Positions 52,088 to 60,958 of a DNA stretch of 64,000 bases are shown piece after piece. Below the pieces are notes generated by a model, which was not told where the DNA came from, did not search any database, and was given only the letters and a program-made list of their open reading frames with translations. Numbering within the stretch: the first letter of the stretch is position 1; each line of letters begins with the position of its first letter. Position numbers and translations under genes: made by a program. Source of the DNA: JAPXSY01 sp033812795 (GTDB taxonomy: Bacteria; Verrucomicrobiota; Kiritimatiellia; RFP12; UBA1067); the NCBI GenBank assembly GCA_033812795.1, contig JAPXSY010000005.1, forward strand, positions 1-64,000, in the 5' to 3' direction.

Positions 52088-53080
52088 ATGGCAAGACCTG
52101 TAACGATCTTCACCGGGCAATGGGCGGATATGCCGTTTGAAAAAGTTTGCGAGCTGATGTCCGGATTCGGATATGAAGGACTCGAAGTGTGCACCTGGGG
52201 CGACCACATCGACCTCGACCAGGCCTCCCGAAGTAAAACCTACTGCGATGAGAAACGGGGTCTGATGGAGAAATACGGGTTGGGATGCTGGGCCATCTCG
52301 AACCATCTTTCCGGACAGTTGGTCTGCGACCCGATCGACGCCCGCCATTACGCATTCGCGCCCGCCAAGGTGCGTAACGACCCCAAAGCCGCCCGCAAAT
52401 GGGCAATCGACATGCAGAAAAAAGCGGCCAAGGCCGCCCGTAATATGGGCGTGACCGTGGTGAACGGCTTCACCGGCTCCCCGATCTGGCACCTGCTCTA
52501 CTCGTTCCCGCCCTGTCTGCCGGGCCAGATCGAGAGCGGTTATAGGGAGTTCGCCAAAACCTGGAAACCGATTCTCGATGTCTTCGCGGACAACGGCATC
52601 CGGTTCGCCCTCGAGGTGCACCCGACCGAAATCGCCTTTGACATCGCGTCGGCGCAGCGCGCGCTGGAGGCTTTGGACGGCCATCCGGCCTTCGGGTTCA
52701 ACTTCGACCCCTCCCACCTCGGCTATCAGGGTGTGGATTACGTGAAGTTCATCCGCACCTTCCCGGACCGGATCTTCCACGTCCACATGAAGGACGCGTG
52801 GTGGGGCCACGGCGACGGCACGGTCGGCGTTTTCGGCGGACACACCGAGTTCGCGGACCCGCGCCGCTTCTGGGATTTCCGCTCGCTCGGGCACGGTGAT
52901 ATCAACTTCGAGGATATCATCGTGGCGCTGAACGACATCGGCTATCAGGGTCCGCTCTCGGTCGAGTGGGAGGATTCCCGCATGGACCGCTGCCACGGTG
53001 CCCAGGAGTCCTGCGACTTTGTCAAAGGCGTGGACTTCCCGCCCAGCGCGATCGCGTTCGACGCGCAATTCGACCGCTGA
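52088..53080 (+). CDS. Sugar phosphate isomerase/epimerase-like TIM-barrel protein
   Basis: A 330-residue AP-endonuclease-2-family TIM barrel. Typical metal-site blocks: GYEGLEVCTWGDHID, VTVVNGFTGSPIW, RFALEVHPTEIAFD (Glu), GFNFDPSHLGYQG (Asp/His), RIFHVHMKDAWWGHGDG (His) and GPLSVEWEDSRM (Glu). The four ligands Glu-Asp-His-Glu are all there, so an active isomerase, epimerase or inositol-type catabolic enzyme is likely; the substrate is not given by the sequence. AAAGGAG is 11 nt before ATG 52088. It is transcribed divergently from mreB and ends at a strong hairpin. Confidence 0.85.
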   Translation: MARPVTIFTGQWADMPFEKVCELMSGFGYEGLEVCTWGDHIDLDQASRSKTYCDEKRGLMEKYGLGCWAISNHLSGQLVCDPIDARHYAFAPAKVRNDPKAARKWAIDMQKKAAKAARNMGVTVVNGFTGSPIWHLLYSFPPCLPGQIESGYREFAKTWKPILDVFADNGIRFALEVHPTEIAFDIASAQRALEALDGHPAFGFNFDPSHLGYQGVDYVKFIRTFPDRIFHVHMKDAWWGHGDGTVGVFGGHTEFADPRRFWDFRSLGHGDINFEDIIVALNDIGYQGPLSVEWEDSRMDRCHGAQESCDFVKGVDFPPSAIAFDAQFDR

Positions 53081-53082
53081 AC

Positions 53083-53127
53083 CTAAAAAAAGAGCAGTTG
53101 AAAATTCAACTGCTCTTTTTTATTAGA
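53083..53127. terminator. Bidirectional terminator between convergent genes
   Basis: AAAAAAGAGCAGTTGAA and TTCAACTGCTCTTTTTT form a 17-bp stem with a 2-nt loop; A-run and U-run make it work on both strands. It overlaps the last codons of the glycosyltransferase gene. Its core equals the terminal inverted repeat of the elements at 60959-61527. Confidence 0.85.
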
Positions 53128-53989
53128 ATAGCGGCGGGTCAACGATCTCGTCAAAGGGCTTCGGTTCGATCCGGCGCCAGCGGCACGCTTCCTCCGGAGG
53201 GCCTTCCTCTTGCTCGAACCGGTGCCGCCAGCGTTTCTGGAAGAGCAGCCCGTTTCGCACCACCGCCGCCGCATTGCGCACCGTGGGCGTGCCTTGCGTG
53301 GTGACGCTCTCGAAATGGTACATCTCCGCCGCAGGCTCCACAAAGGCGCGATGCCCGGCCTCGCGCAACCGGTAGACCAGATCGAAATCCTCGAACTGCA
53401 CGGGATGGAACGCCTCGTCGAAGCCGCCGTGTTCGCGGAGCAGCGCCGCCGGGATCATCAGGCAGGCGCTGATCAGGCACTGCACTTCACGCCGCACCGT
53501 GTAACGCGCGTCCTCCCGCGACTCGCCCCGCCCGAGAAAACAGACATGCCCCCGTTGCGAAATGCCGACCCCCGCGCATTGGATCGCATACGGCGGCCAG
53601 GGATAGACGAGTTTCGCACCGGCCATGCCCGCCTGCGGTTCGCTCTCCAGCACCCCCCGCAGGATATCCAGCCAATGCCGCGTGCGCGGCGCGACATCGT
53701 TGTCCACAAAAACCAGATGGCTGCCGCGTGCCGCCGCCACCCCTAGATTGCGCGCGGCCGAACAGTTGTTGCGCCCGTGGTTCCGCAACACGGTAACCGC
53801 CACCCCGCAAGCCGCCCCCAATTCGATCAGCCCGGTTTCACACCACTCCCGGCTGCCGTCGGTCGAGCCGTTATCCACCACGATCAGTTCCCACGGCACG
53901 ACGGAACGCGTATGGCGCACCAGCGCCTCCAGACAGCGCCGCGTACAGGCCAACTTATTGTAGGAAAGCGTGATGAGGGAGTAGAGCAT
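53123..53989 (-). CDS. Family 2 glycosyltransferase
   Basis: A GT-A fold enzyme of about 288 residues. LYSLITLSYNKLACTRRCLEAL opens the nucleotide-sugar domain, VVDNGSTDGS binds the nucleotide, and HLVFVDNDVAPR provides the DxD-type metal site. PVQFEDFDLVYRLREAGHR is the acceptor-side ED motif. It belongs with GT2 enzymes of surface polysaccharide synthesis. No Shine-Dalgarno at ATG 53989 or at 54001. It follows the restriction endonuclease gene by 128 nt on the same strand. Confidence 0.88.
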   Translation of the reverse strand: MLYSLITLSYNKLACTRRCLEALVRHTRSVVPWELIVVDNGSTDGSREWCETGLIELGAACGVAVTVLRNHGRNNCSAARNLGVAAARGSHLVFVDNDVAPRTRHWLDILRGVLESEPQAGMAGAKLVYPWPPYAIQCAGVGISQRGHVCFLGRGESREDARYTVRREVQCLISACLMIPAALLREHGGFDEAFHPVQFEDFDLVYRLREAGHRAFVEPAAEMYHFESVTTQGTPTVRNAAAVVRNGLLFQKRWRHRFEQEEGPPEEACRWRRIEPKPFDEIVDPPLF

Positions 53990-54117
53990 AGGATTACACA
54001 TATGCCAGATAACGGGTTACCGTCCTTTGTTGCGGCCTAAACGTCAAGTTGCTTCTTGTTGGGTTGAAAAATAAAGCAAAAATCATCGACAAAATCTTTC
54101 TCGCAAGGCGTTCATCG

Positions 54118-55296
54118 TTATTCCGCTAGTCTGTAGCGTTTGGGTTCGCCAAGGAAGAGTTCGGAAAACTTATCCGGCGCAAGTTTGAACTGCGGGCCTT
54201 TTTCTTTTACCCCACCCGAAGGGGTACGTTTGATTAGGTGGTCTAGCGTGATACTACCGTCGGATAAAAGCCGCGAGAACTGCGGAACATTGGGGTTGCG
54301 CGTATGCGTTACGGATTTGAGGTAAAAGAATTCACGTCCCGAGTTGTCGCGGACGGAATCAGCCTTGATCCAAAAGGTCTCTTTATGTTTGGTAGTCAGG
54401 CGGTCTTCAAGTTTGGAAAGAGGCCAGACCATCAAGCGTTCGTCACTACCGTTCTTTCGGACGTTTTCCCACAGGAAGCGGTCCGCGTCCCCAAGCGAGA
54501 GTAACAACCCTTGCGGATTTGGCGCTTTCGTGGAGACGGTGCAATAAAGTTTGAAGTCATCGCCGCGCTGGTATCCGAAGCGATCCAAAAAAGTTTTGAA
54601 GTCCTTAATGTGGCTTAAAGTCCAGTCTGGAACGCAAGTGAAAAGGCCATTGCGCTTTGCTGATGTCCGCTCGCGTTTGGCCTTGAGTTCAATACCTTTA
54701 TAATCAGGATTCCCGCTGGAGTTGATGGGAATGCCCAACGCGGCTTCAACGGCACGCCCGATGGCGGTGTCACCCGAGCAAGTCGCAGGGAGCGGTCTAC
54801 GGGCAAGCTCGCACAGTCTCGACAGGAGTTCCTTCGAGATGCGTTCGCTTTGCTGAATGCGGCGGGTTAACCATGTGTTGATCGCAGGGGCAGCCAGATT
54901 CACGGTCGACAGATTGGCAATACAGAGCGAACCGTTATCGAAAAAGAACGCAAGCACATTGTCCGCATCCACAAACGCTTTCCATCCGTACACCCAAAAT
55001 CTCGGATCGCCTTTCTTGGTCACAGGACGATAGAATGCCATATCCATGAAACGTAGGCCGTTCTCGGCAAGGAAGTGAACTTGTCGGATGACTTTGTTGT
55101 CCGGCCCTTGTCTCTGTGTGGAATAATCATGGATCGAATGCTTGAGCAGAAACGCCCGCATGGGGTCCGTCGCATCGCAAATCGCCTTACGATATCCCGT
55201 CGCGGTCAGGAAAAGCGGAACACTTTCTATTCCGGCTGCATTGAGAACGGCAAGGTTCTGCGACTCTTTCGCAGTAAGTGGACGCATATTCATCAT
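54118..55296 (-). CDS. Type II restriction endonuclease, MvaI/BcnI family
   Basis: A 392-residue protein whose C-terminal part matches the MvaI/BcnI fold. GIPINSSGNPDYKGIELKAKR gives the catalytic D-x5-E-x-K arrangement, followed by a basic DNA-contact region. MvaI and BcnI cut CC(W/S)GG-type sites as monomers; the exact target here is not deducible. The ATG overlaps the methyltransferase stop by 4 nt. The N-terminal ~130 residues are an extra domain not needed in MvaI. Composition is lower in GC than neighbours, as usual for acquired restriction genes. Confidence 0.85.
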   Translation of the reverse strand: MMNMRPLTAKESQNLAVLNAAGIESVPLFLTATGYRKAICDATDPMRAFLLKHSIHDYSTQRQGPDNKVIRQVHFLAENGLRFMDMAFYRPVTKKGDPRFWVYGWKAFVDADNVLAFFFDNGSLCIANLSTVNLAAPAINTWLTRRIQQSERISKELLSRLCELARRPLPATCSGDTAIGRAVEAALGIPINSSGNPDYKGIELKAKRERTSAKRNGLFTCVPDWTLSHIKDFKTFLDRFGYQRGDDFKLYCTVSTKAPNPQGLLLSLGDADRFLWENVRKNGSDERLMVWPLSKLEDRLTTKHKETFWIKADSVRDNSGREFFYLKSVTHTRNPNVPQFSRLLSDGSITLDHLIKRTPSGGVKEKGPQFKLAPDKFSELFLGEPKRYRLAE

Positions 55297-56696
55297 GACG
55301 GGATAACCTCCCGATTAAGCAGCTTTACCAGATGTTCTCCGACCTTCTGTGCGAGCAACACGGGAACTGCGTTACCGATTTGCGTGTAGCGTGGAACATC
55401 GCGCGTCCAGATGCCAAGCGACGGATCCCCAGCACGTCGACGTCCCCCGGTCGTCCGTGGCCCCGTGAAGATATACCAATCCGGGAAAGTCTGGATTCTT
55501 GCCCATTCACGAACGGTTGGCCCTCTCGGTTGGCAATAATGCACATAATCTTCTGGCAAAGAACAAGCCGTGATGTTCGGCCCATTGTCAGGCCATGTTT
55601 TCGGCAACACGCGTTGAGCGAATTTCTTGGTCCGCATCGCTGCGGGGATTTCTCCGTTGTTCGCAATCATATATTCAAATTTCTTTCGTATTTCAGGTCT
55701 ATGTTTTGAATATTCCTGTTCGGTCAACGCATCTCCCCTCCCCAACGTTTTTCCATTGGGAAGCGTTCGCAACATCTTTTGAAATTCGTTTTGAGGCTCA
55801 GACGGATACGAGTCCGTTTCCGTTTTTGAGAAATAATTGGGGTCTTCCAAGTCCGAAAGCAATTCGCACATTGTCGGGGGGATTCCTGACGATTTAGGCA
55901 AAAATCCGTGCGCGATCGCGCTTGGTTTGGGTAACTCAAGCCGCCCTGAATCATATTCGGCTAGATCTACTTCTCTTGAAAGAGAGAACGACATCTGTTC
56001 CGATTTCCAAAAGACATCCTGCCGCAAACCGACCATCAGCACACGGGGGCGATTTTGCGGAACACCATAATCCTTGGCATGAACAAGTTCATAGCGGACG
56101 GAATACCCTGGGATCCGTGAGAACTCACTGTGCACTTGCTTGAAAATTTCTCCGTTTCTTCCCTCTGCAGACCATTTTGAAACAAGTAATCCTTTGACAT
56201 TCTCAAAAAGAAAGATTTTGGGCCGGACAGCGCTGATGACACGAATCATCTCCTGAAACAAATGATTCGACGGAATGTCTTTTTTTTCGAGACGGAATGT
56301 GCGCCGATGCCCGATTCCGCTGAATCCTTGACAAGGCGGGCCGCCACAAACCAAATCAACATCATCGATTCCACGATGTAACCTCCAATAGGATTTTAGA
56401 ACCGCAAGATTGGCATCGGTCAGACTATACACGTCCCCAACAGGAATGATTTCCTTGCCCTTGCGGTTTGCCATGTAGGTTTCGGCGGCATTGAGGTTGA
56501 TTTCGCTAAACAAGATCGGAGTGAAACCCGCCTGTTCAAGACCAAGCGACAACCCGCCGCATCCGGCAAACAAGTCAATACAGGTGTAGCGTTTGCGATG
56601 CGGAAAAACCGTACCCGGTTCGATATAAGATCCTTTTTTTTGTTTTTTCACGGGCATAGGCACGTTTTCATTGTAAGCGTGTTTTTCCTTCATCAT
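55293..56696 (-). CDS. DNA (cytosine-5) methyltransferase
   Basis: A 467-residue C5 methyltransferase, the protective half of the restriction system. Motif I DLFAGCGGLSLGLEQAGF, motif IV GGPPCQGFSG with the catalytic Cys, motif VI ENVKG, motif VIII QNRPRVLMVG, a target-recognition region of about 170 residues, and motifs IX-X RDVPRYTQIGNAVPVLLA. Its first ATG (56696) overlaps the stop of pdhB by 4 nt (ATGATG), so it is co-translated with a metabolic gene. AT-richer than pdhB. Confidence 0.93.
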   Translation of the reverse strand: MMKEKHAYNENVPMPVKKQKKGSYIEPGTVFPHRKRYTCIDLFAGCGGLSLGLEQAGFTPILFSEINLNAAETYMANRKGKEIIPVGDVYSLTDANLAVLKSYWRLHRGIDDVDLVCGGPPCQGFSGIGHRRTFRLEKKDIPSNHLFQEMIRVISAVRPKIFLFENVKGLLVSKWSAEGRNGEIFKQVHSEFSRIPGYSVRYELVHAKDYGVPQNRPRVLMVGLRQDVFWKSEQMSFSLSREVDLAEYDSGRLELPKPSAIAHGFLPKSSGIPPTMCELLSDLEDPNYFSKTETDSYPSEPQNEFQKMLRTLPNGKTLGRGDALTEQEYSKHRPEIRKKFEYMIANNGEIPAAMRTKKFAQRVLPKTWPDNGPNITACSLPEDYVHYCQPRGPTVREWARIQTFPDWYIFTGPRTTGGRRRAGDPSLGIWTRDVPRYTQIGNAVPVLLAQKVGEHLVKLLNREVIPS

Positions 56697-57667
56697 GCGT
56701 CGACCATGCTACGAGCCAGAGCGGCAATCGCGTCTGCGGACGGCATCCAGACCGCTTCGAGATTCTTGGCTGAGGGCACCGGCCAGTCCGGCGCGGCCAG
56801 ACGCCGCACGGGGCACGTCAACGCGCCGTGCGCCCGCTCAGCCAGTCGCGCCGCAATCTCGGCCGCGAACCCGCCGGTTTGGGGGCCTTCTTCCACAAGG
56901 ATCACGCGACCCGTGTTCTGCGCCGATTCGACCGCGATGCCGAGGTCAAGCGGATTAAGGGTGCGCAGATCCACCACCTCCGCCTCGATCCCCTCTTCAG
57001 CCAACGCCGCCGCAGCCTGCCGCGCCACCTGCGTCATGTACGACCACGCCACCAGCGTGACGTCCGTGCCCTCGCGCACGAACCGCGACGTGCCGAAGGG
57101 GATCGGCGGCGGCAGCCCGTCCTCCATTTCAAACCGCTGCGGATACAGCAACTTGTGCTCGAGGAACAACACCGGGTTGTCGTCCCGGATCGCGGTCTGC
57201 AACAGTCCCGCCGCGTCCGTCGCGTCAGAGGGCGCCACGATTTTGATGCCGGGCACACCGGTGAACAGCCGTTCGAGAGATTGCGAATGCGTCGCGCCAT
57301 ACCCCCGCCCCGCGCCGGGCGGCGTGCGAACCACCAGCGGACAGCGAACCCCGTAGATCGGATAGAGTTTGGCGGCCATGTTCACGAGCTGGTCCACCGC
57401 CAGCGTGATGAAATCCATGAACATGATCTCAAGCACCGGACGCAGGCCCGCGGCCGCGGCACCGATCGCGACCCCGGTGATCGCCTGTTCGGAGATCGGC
57501 GTGTCTCGCACGCGCTCGGGTCCGAACTCATCGAGTAGACCGCGCGTGACACCGAAGGAACCGCCGTATACGCCGATATCCTCGCCGATCAGGATCACCG
57601 AGGCGTCACGCCGCATCTCGGCGGCCAACGTCTCGCGTAAAATCTGGGTGAACGTGACGGTTCGCAT
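56693..57667 (-). CDS. pdhB: 2-oxoacid (pyruvate/acetoin) dehydrogenase E1 beta subunit
   Basis: A 324-residue E1-beta chain. Motifs: MRTVTFTQILRETLAAEM, GEDIGVYGGSFGVTRGL, DTPISEQAITGVAIGAAAAGLRPV, GRGYGATHSQSLERLF and the C-terminal transketolase domain (VILVEEGPQTGGFAAEIAARL). With the alpha chain it decarboxylates a 2-oxo acid on thiamine diphosphate. E2 and E3 genes are not in the window, so pyruvate, acetoin and branched-chain substrates cannot be told apart. AGGAGG lies 13 nt before ATG 57667; GTG 57676 is an alternative. The stop overlaps the methyltransferase start. Confidence 0.9.
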   Translation of the reverse strand: MRTVTFTQILRETLAAEMRRDASVILIGEDIGVYGGSFGVTRGLLDEFGPERVRDTPISEQAITGVAIGAAAAGLRPVLEIMFMDFITLAVDQLVNMAAKLYPIYGVRCPLVVRTPPGAGRGYGATHSQSLERLFTGVPGIKIVAPSDATDAAGLLQTAIRDDNPVLFLEHKLLYPQRFEMEDGLPPPIPFGTSRFVREGTDVTLVAWSYMTQVARQAAAALAEEGIEAEVVDLRTLNPLDLGIAVESAQNTGRVILVEEGPQTGGFAAEIAARLAERAHGALTCPVRRLAAPDWPVPSAKNLEAVWMPSADAIAALARSMVDA

Positions 57668-57690
57668 AGGCAGCACACACCTCCTCTCTG

Positions 57691-58635
57691 TCAGGCAAAA
57701 ACCGGTTCGCCCAGAATCTCCGGATCCGGTAGTTCCGCCGCCTCGCAAAAGGCGATTGCCGTTTCGATGCGCTGCTGCGCGGCCTCGTGCCGCGCGGCAA
57801 CGTCCGCCTCCCCGAGCACCCCCTCCGCAAGCAGACGCGCTTCGAAAAGACGGATCGGATCACGACTCCAGGCCTGGGCCTCTTCCTCCCGGCTGCGGTA
57901 CACGCGCGGATCCCCGCGCGAATGGCCCGAAAGCCGGTAGGTAACGCACTCGATCAGGGACGGCCCCTTGCCGGCGCGCGACCGCGCCGCATGACGCGCC
58001 ACGATGTCGCGCACCGCCAGCACGTCGTTTCCGTCCACCCGTTCGCCGGGTATACCGTAGGCCGCCGCGCGGCCCGCCACACAGGGATCCGCAAGCCCGC
58101 GCGCCGTGGCGGTTGACATCGCGTAGCCGTTGTTCTCCACAATATACAGCACCGGCAACTTCCACAGCGCCGCGAGGTTCAGCGACTCGTGAAACACGCC
58201 CTGATTGGAGGCGCCGTCCCCGAAAAGGCAGGCCGTCACCCGTCCCGTCTTGCGGTATTGCGCTTCGAGCGCGAGCCCGGTGGCGAACGGGATGCTGCCG
58301 CCGGTAATGCCGTTCGCGCCGTAGAACCCCCGCGACACGTCCATCATCATCTGGCTGCCGCCGAGGCCGCGCGAATATCCGACGGCGCGGCCGAAGAGTT
58401 CGGCCAAGGCCCGACCGGGATCCGCACCGCGCGCCAGAAAATGTCCGTGCCCGCGGTGGGTCGTGGTCAGGGCGTCGCACGGCTCCAGCGCGGCAGCCAC
58501 CCCCACCGCCACCGCCTCCTGCCCGATGCAGGTGTGCGCCGTACCCATGATGCGCCCTTCCAGAAACAGGCGCTCAATCGCTTCCTCGAAGAAGCGGATC
58601 GTCAACATCAGATCATATAGCGAAAGCGCGTCCAT
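57691..58635 (-). CDS. pdhA: 2-oxoacid (pyruvate/acetoin) dehydrogenase E1 alpha subunit
   Basis: A 314-residue thiamine-diphosphate-binding chain. The cofactor motif is GDGASNQGVFHESLN...ENNGYAMS (GDG to NN). The family opening LYDLMLTIRFFEEAIERLF, HRGHGHFLARG and GGSQMMMDVSRGFYGANG are intact, and the phosphorylation-loop region reads YRLSGHSRGDPRVYR. It starts 79 nt after an extended -10 promoter (58676-58684) and is followed 23 nt later by pdhB. Confidence 0.9.
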   Translation of the reverse strand: MDALSLYDLMLTIRFFEEAIERLFLEGRIMGTAHTCIGQEAVAVGVAAALEPCDALTTTHRGHGHFLARGADPGRALAELFGRAVGYSRGLGGSQMMMDVSRGFYGANGITGGSIPFATGLALEAQYRKTGRVTACLFGDGASNQGVFHESLNLAALWKLPVLYIVENNGYAMSTATARGLADPCVAGRAAAYGIPGERVDGNDVLAVRDIVARHAARSRAGKGPSLIECVTYRLSGHSRGDPRVYRSREEEAQAWSRDPIRLFEARLLAEGVLGEADVAARHEAAQQRIETAIAFCEAAELPDPEILGEPVFA

Positions 58636-58675
58636 GCCCCCCCTGCTGTTGCTTCTCCCTCAAAATGGTCTGCCA

Positions 58676-58684
58676 AGCATAGCA
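58676..58684 (-). promoter_or_regulatory. Extended -10 promoter for pdhA
   Basis: TGCTATGCT on the minus strand, about 40 nt before the pdhA ATG. It makes pdhA-pdhB and the restriction genes a unit separate from coaB. Confidence 0.45.
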
Positions 58685-58779
58685 CACTTGTTCCATCAGG
58701 GCAAACCGTCGCGAGACCCCGGTTTGTTTCGGGTTGCCGGCTCAGACCGATCATCCAAATCGGAGGCGTCCCAACCGGG

Positions 58780-59415
58780 TTACAGGGAGCAGGCCGATTC
58801 CAGCCACGTAACGATCCGCAGGCCGACCTCATATTTGCTCAGAAGCGGCAAGGGAACCGGCGCGGCGTTTTTCGCGATCAGTGTGACGCGGTTGGTTTCA
58901 ACCTCGAACCCTGCATCCGGCAAGGTCACGTCATTGGCCACAATCAGATCCAGCCCTTTGGCTTCCAGTTTGCGCCGGGCTTCGCCCAAAGGGTCGCCGG
59001 TTTCAGCCGCGAATCCGACAAAGAGTCGTTTCCCTTTGAGGTCGCGCACTGCCGCGAGGATATCCGGATTCGGCTCCAGTTCGAGCACCGGCGTCATGGC
59101 GGCTTTCTTGAGTTTCGCGGGGCTGTTCCGTTTGGGACGCCAATCCGCCACGGCCGCAGACATCACCAGCGCGTCGTGCGCGGGCAGAAGCCGCTCCACA
59201 GCAGCGAGCATCTCGCGCGCGCTGACCACATCCGTGCGGGTCACTCCGGTCGGGGTGGGCAACGCGACCGGTCCGGCGATCAGGGTGACCTCATGCCCGC
59301 GTTCCGCAGCAGCCCGCGCAAGGGCGAAGCCCATCCTGCCGCTCGACCGGTTGCTGAGAAAACGCACGGGGTCGAGGTGCTCGCGTGTGGGGCCTGCTGT
59401 GATCAGGATTTTCAT
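58780..59415 (-). CDS. coaB: Phosphopantothenate-cysteine ligase (CoaB) alone
   Basis: A 211-residue protein equal to the CoaB half of CoaBC. ILITAGPTREHLDPVRFLSNRSSGRMGFALA is the nucleotide-binding opening; SAAVADWRPK and DLIVANDV complete the site. CoaB joins 4'-phosphopantothenate to cysteine in coenzyme A synthesis. Most bacteria fuse it to the CoaC decarboxylase; here no CoaC domain precedes it, so CoaC must be encoded elsewhere. ATG 59415 lies just before MKILITAGP; the upstream frame (to 59718) is a shadow of the divergent gene. An extended -10 (TGTTATACT) is 17 nt upstream. Confidence 0.9.
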   Translation of the reverse strand: MKILITAGPTREHLDPVRFLSNRSSGRMGFALARAAAERGHEVTLIAGPVALPTPTGVTRTDVVSAREMLAAVERLLPAHDALVMSAAVADWRPKRNSPAKLKKAAMTPVLELEPNPDILAAVRDLKGKRLFVGFAAETGDPLGEARRKLEAKGLDLIVANDVTLPDAGFEVETNRVTLIAKNAAPVPLPLLSKYEVGLRIVTWLESACSL

Positions 59416-59432
59416 CGTTTCGGATGCTCGCC

Positions 59433-59441
59433 AGTATAACA
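59433..59441 (-). promoter_or_regulatory. Extended -10 promoter for coaB
   Basis: TGTTATACT on the minus strand, 17 nt before the coaB ATG; leader about 11 nt, no Shine-Dalgarno. Confidence 0.45.
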
Positions 59442-59515
59442 GAAAGAAACAGAACCGGGGCATACCCATTTTGGCGAATCGTTCCGAGAGGCACATCCCC
59501 TTGGTTCGATGAGCA

Positions 59516-59544
59516 TTGGATTTCCGGGGCGGGCATGGTAAGAT
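59516..59544 (+). promoter_or_regulatory. Promoter for the MATE-like gene, possibly leaderless
   Basis: TTGGAT (59516-59521), 17-nt spacer, TAAGAT (59539-59544) preceded by TGG. The box ends 8 nt before the ATG at 59553, so transcription would start about at the start codon. Confidence 0.6.
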
Positions 59545-59552
59545 ATGAATCC

Positions 59553-60902
59553 ATGCGGACATCCGAGCAGGCTGCGACCCGATCCGACTACACACCGTGG
59601 CGGGCCACCACATTCTACATCCCGCTTTTACTTCAGGCGGTCTCGCAGAGCCTGACCTATCCGCTGGTCGCGGCGATCGTGTCGCACGGCGAACATGGGG
59701 TCGTGGAACTGGCCGCATTCGCGCAGGGGCAGGCGGTGATGTTTGTGATCGGCGCGTTGGGCAGCGGCCTGCTGACCACCGGGATGGTGTTCGGAAGGAC
59801 GATGGAAGGGTTCCGCACCTTCACGCGCATCAACTTCGCGTTCTGTTGCGTGCTGCTGACGCTGCAAGCGCTGACATGCGTGCATCCGTTCGACACCTTT
59901 GTTTTCCGGGAGATTCTGGGGCTGGATCCGGCGATGGCCGGCACGGCCCGCGCGGTCCTGTTCTACAGCATCCCGCTGCACTGCCTTTTCCTGCTGCGCA
60001 TTCCGGGGTTGGTGGCGCTTTACAACGCGCGCGCGAGTATCGTGGCGAACTGGGGAACCCTGTGCCGGATCGTACTGACGGCATGCCTGTCGCCACTGTT
60101 CGTGCGACTAGGCTGGGTGGGACATGAGATGGGGGTTCTGGCCATGACCGGGCCGGTGATGGCGGAATACGGGCTGATCAACTGGATGGCGAAACCGTAT
60201 ATCCGCAGATTGGAACCGTCCGCCGGGCAGCCGGAGGATTCCCGGACGCAGTTCCTGTTTACGGTCCCGCTCTCGTTCGGCGGGGTGCTGCTGGCCATGG
60301 CGGGCTTCATGATCGGCGCGTTTATCTCGCGCGCGGCGGAACCCGCGCGCATGCTGCCGATTCACTATGTCACCATCGGGATCGTCAATCCGGTGGGGTT
60401 CGCCGCATTGCGCATGCAGGCGGTGGTGCTGGCCTTTCCGCCGCGTGACCGGCATGACAACTCGGTCTTCCGGTTTGCGCTGGCCGCAGGCTGCATGTTG
60501 GCGATATTCCCTCTCATCGGACAAATCCCGGCTGTGGCGCAGTGGTATTTCGGGAAGGTCCAGAATGTGCCGGCGTGTGACATTCCGCTCGCCATGCGCG
60601 CCATGCTGTACATGTCGGTTCTGCCGGTGATCCAGTCGTTGCGCGGACATGCCGAGGGGTTGGCGGCTTGGCGTAAGCGGCCGAATGCGATTCTGGCCGG
60701 ACAGGCGGTCAATCTGGCCACGCTGGTCTGCACGCTTTTTGTGACCCTGAGCTTCGGCGTGCCGGGATACCTGATGGGGGTGACGGCGATCCTTGCGTCC
60801 ACGCTCATGACATGGGTGACGATCCGGATGGGGTTGGTTTGGGCAGAGATGGAGGATGCCTTTGACGAACCCTCGCGCCCGGTGCGCAGTATGGAGGGAT
60901 AA
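59553..60902 (+). CDS. MATE/MOP-flippase-like polytopic membrane protein
   Basis: A 449-residue protein with about 12 hydrophobic helices. YIPLLLQAVSQSLTYPLVAAIVSHGE at the start and RIPGLVALYNARASIVANWGTL, plus PVIQSLRGHAEGLAAWRKRPN later, suggest an exporter of the MATE/MOP type, with two six-helix halves. I cannot name the substrate or a closer family. The start at 59553 follows a good promoter by 8 nt and lacks a Shine-Dalgarno; longer in-frame versions would run through the promoter. Divergent from coaB. Confidence 0.7.
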   Translation: MRTSEQAATRSDYTPWRATTFYIPLLLQAVSQSLTYPLVAAIVSHGEHGVVELAAFAQGQAVMFVIGALGSGLLTTGMVFGRTMEGFRTFTRINFAFCCVLLTLQALTCVHPFDTFVFREILGLDPAMAGTARAVLFYSIPLHCLFLLRIPGLVALYNARASIVANWGTLCRIVLTACLSPLFVRLGWVGHEMGVLAMTGPVMAEYGLINWMAKPYIRRLEPSAGQPEDSRTQFLFTVPLSFGGVLLAMAGFMIGAFISRAAEPARMLPIHYVTIGIVNPVGFAALRMQAVVLAFPPRDRHDNSVFRFALAAGCMLAIFPLIGQIPAVAQWYFGKVQNVPACDIPLAMRAMLYMSVLPVIQSLRGHAEGLAAWRKRPNAILAGQAVNLATLVCTLFVTLSFGVPGYLMGVTAILASTLMTWVTIRMGLVWAEMEDAFDEPSRPVRSMEG

Positions 60903-60958
60903 GCCCGCCGCCCGCAGAGCGGGCACAAACGCTGGGACAACCTGATCCACAGATTACC

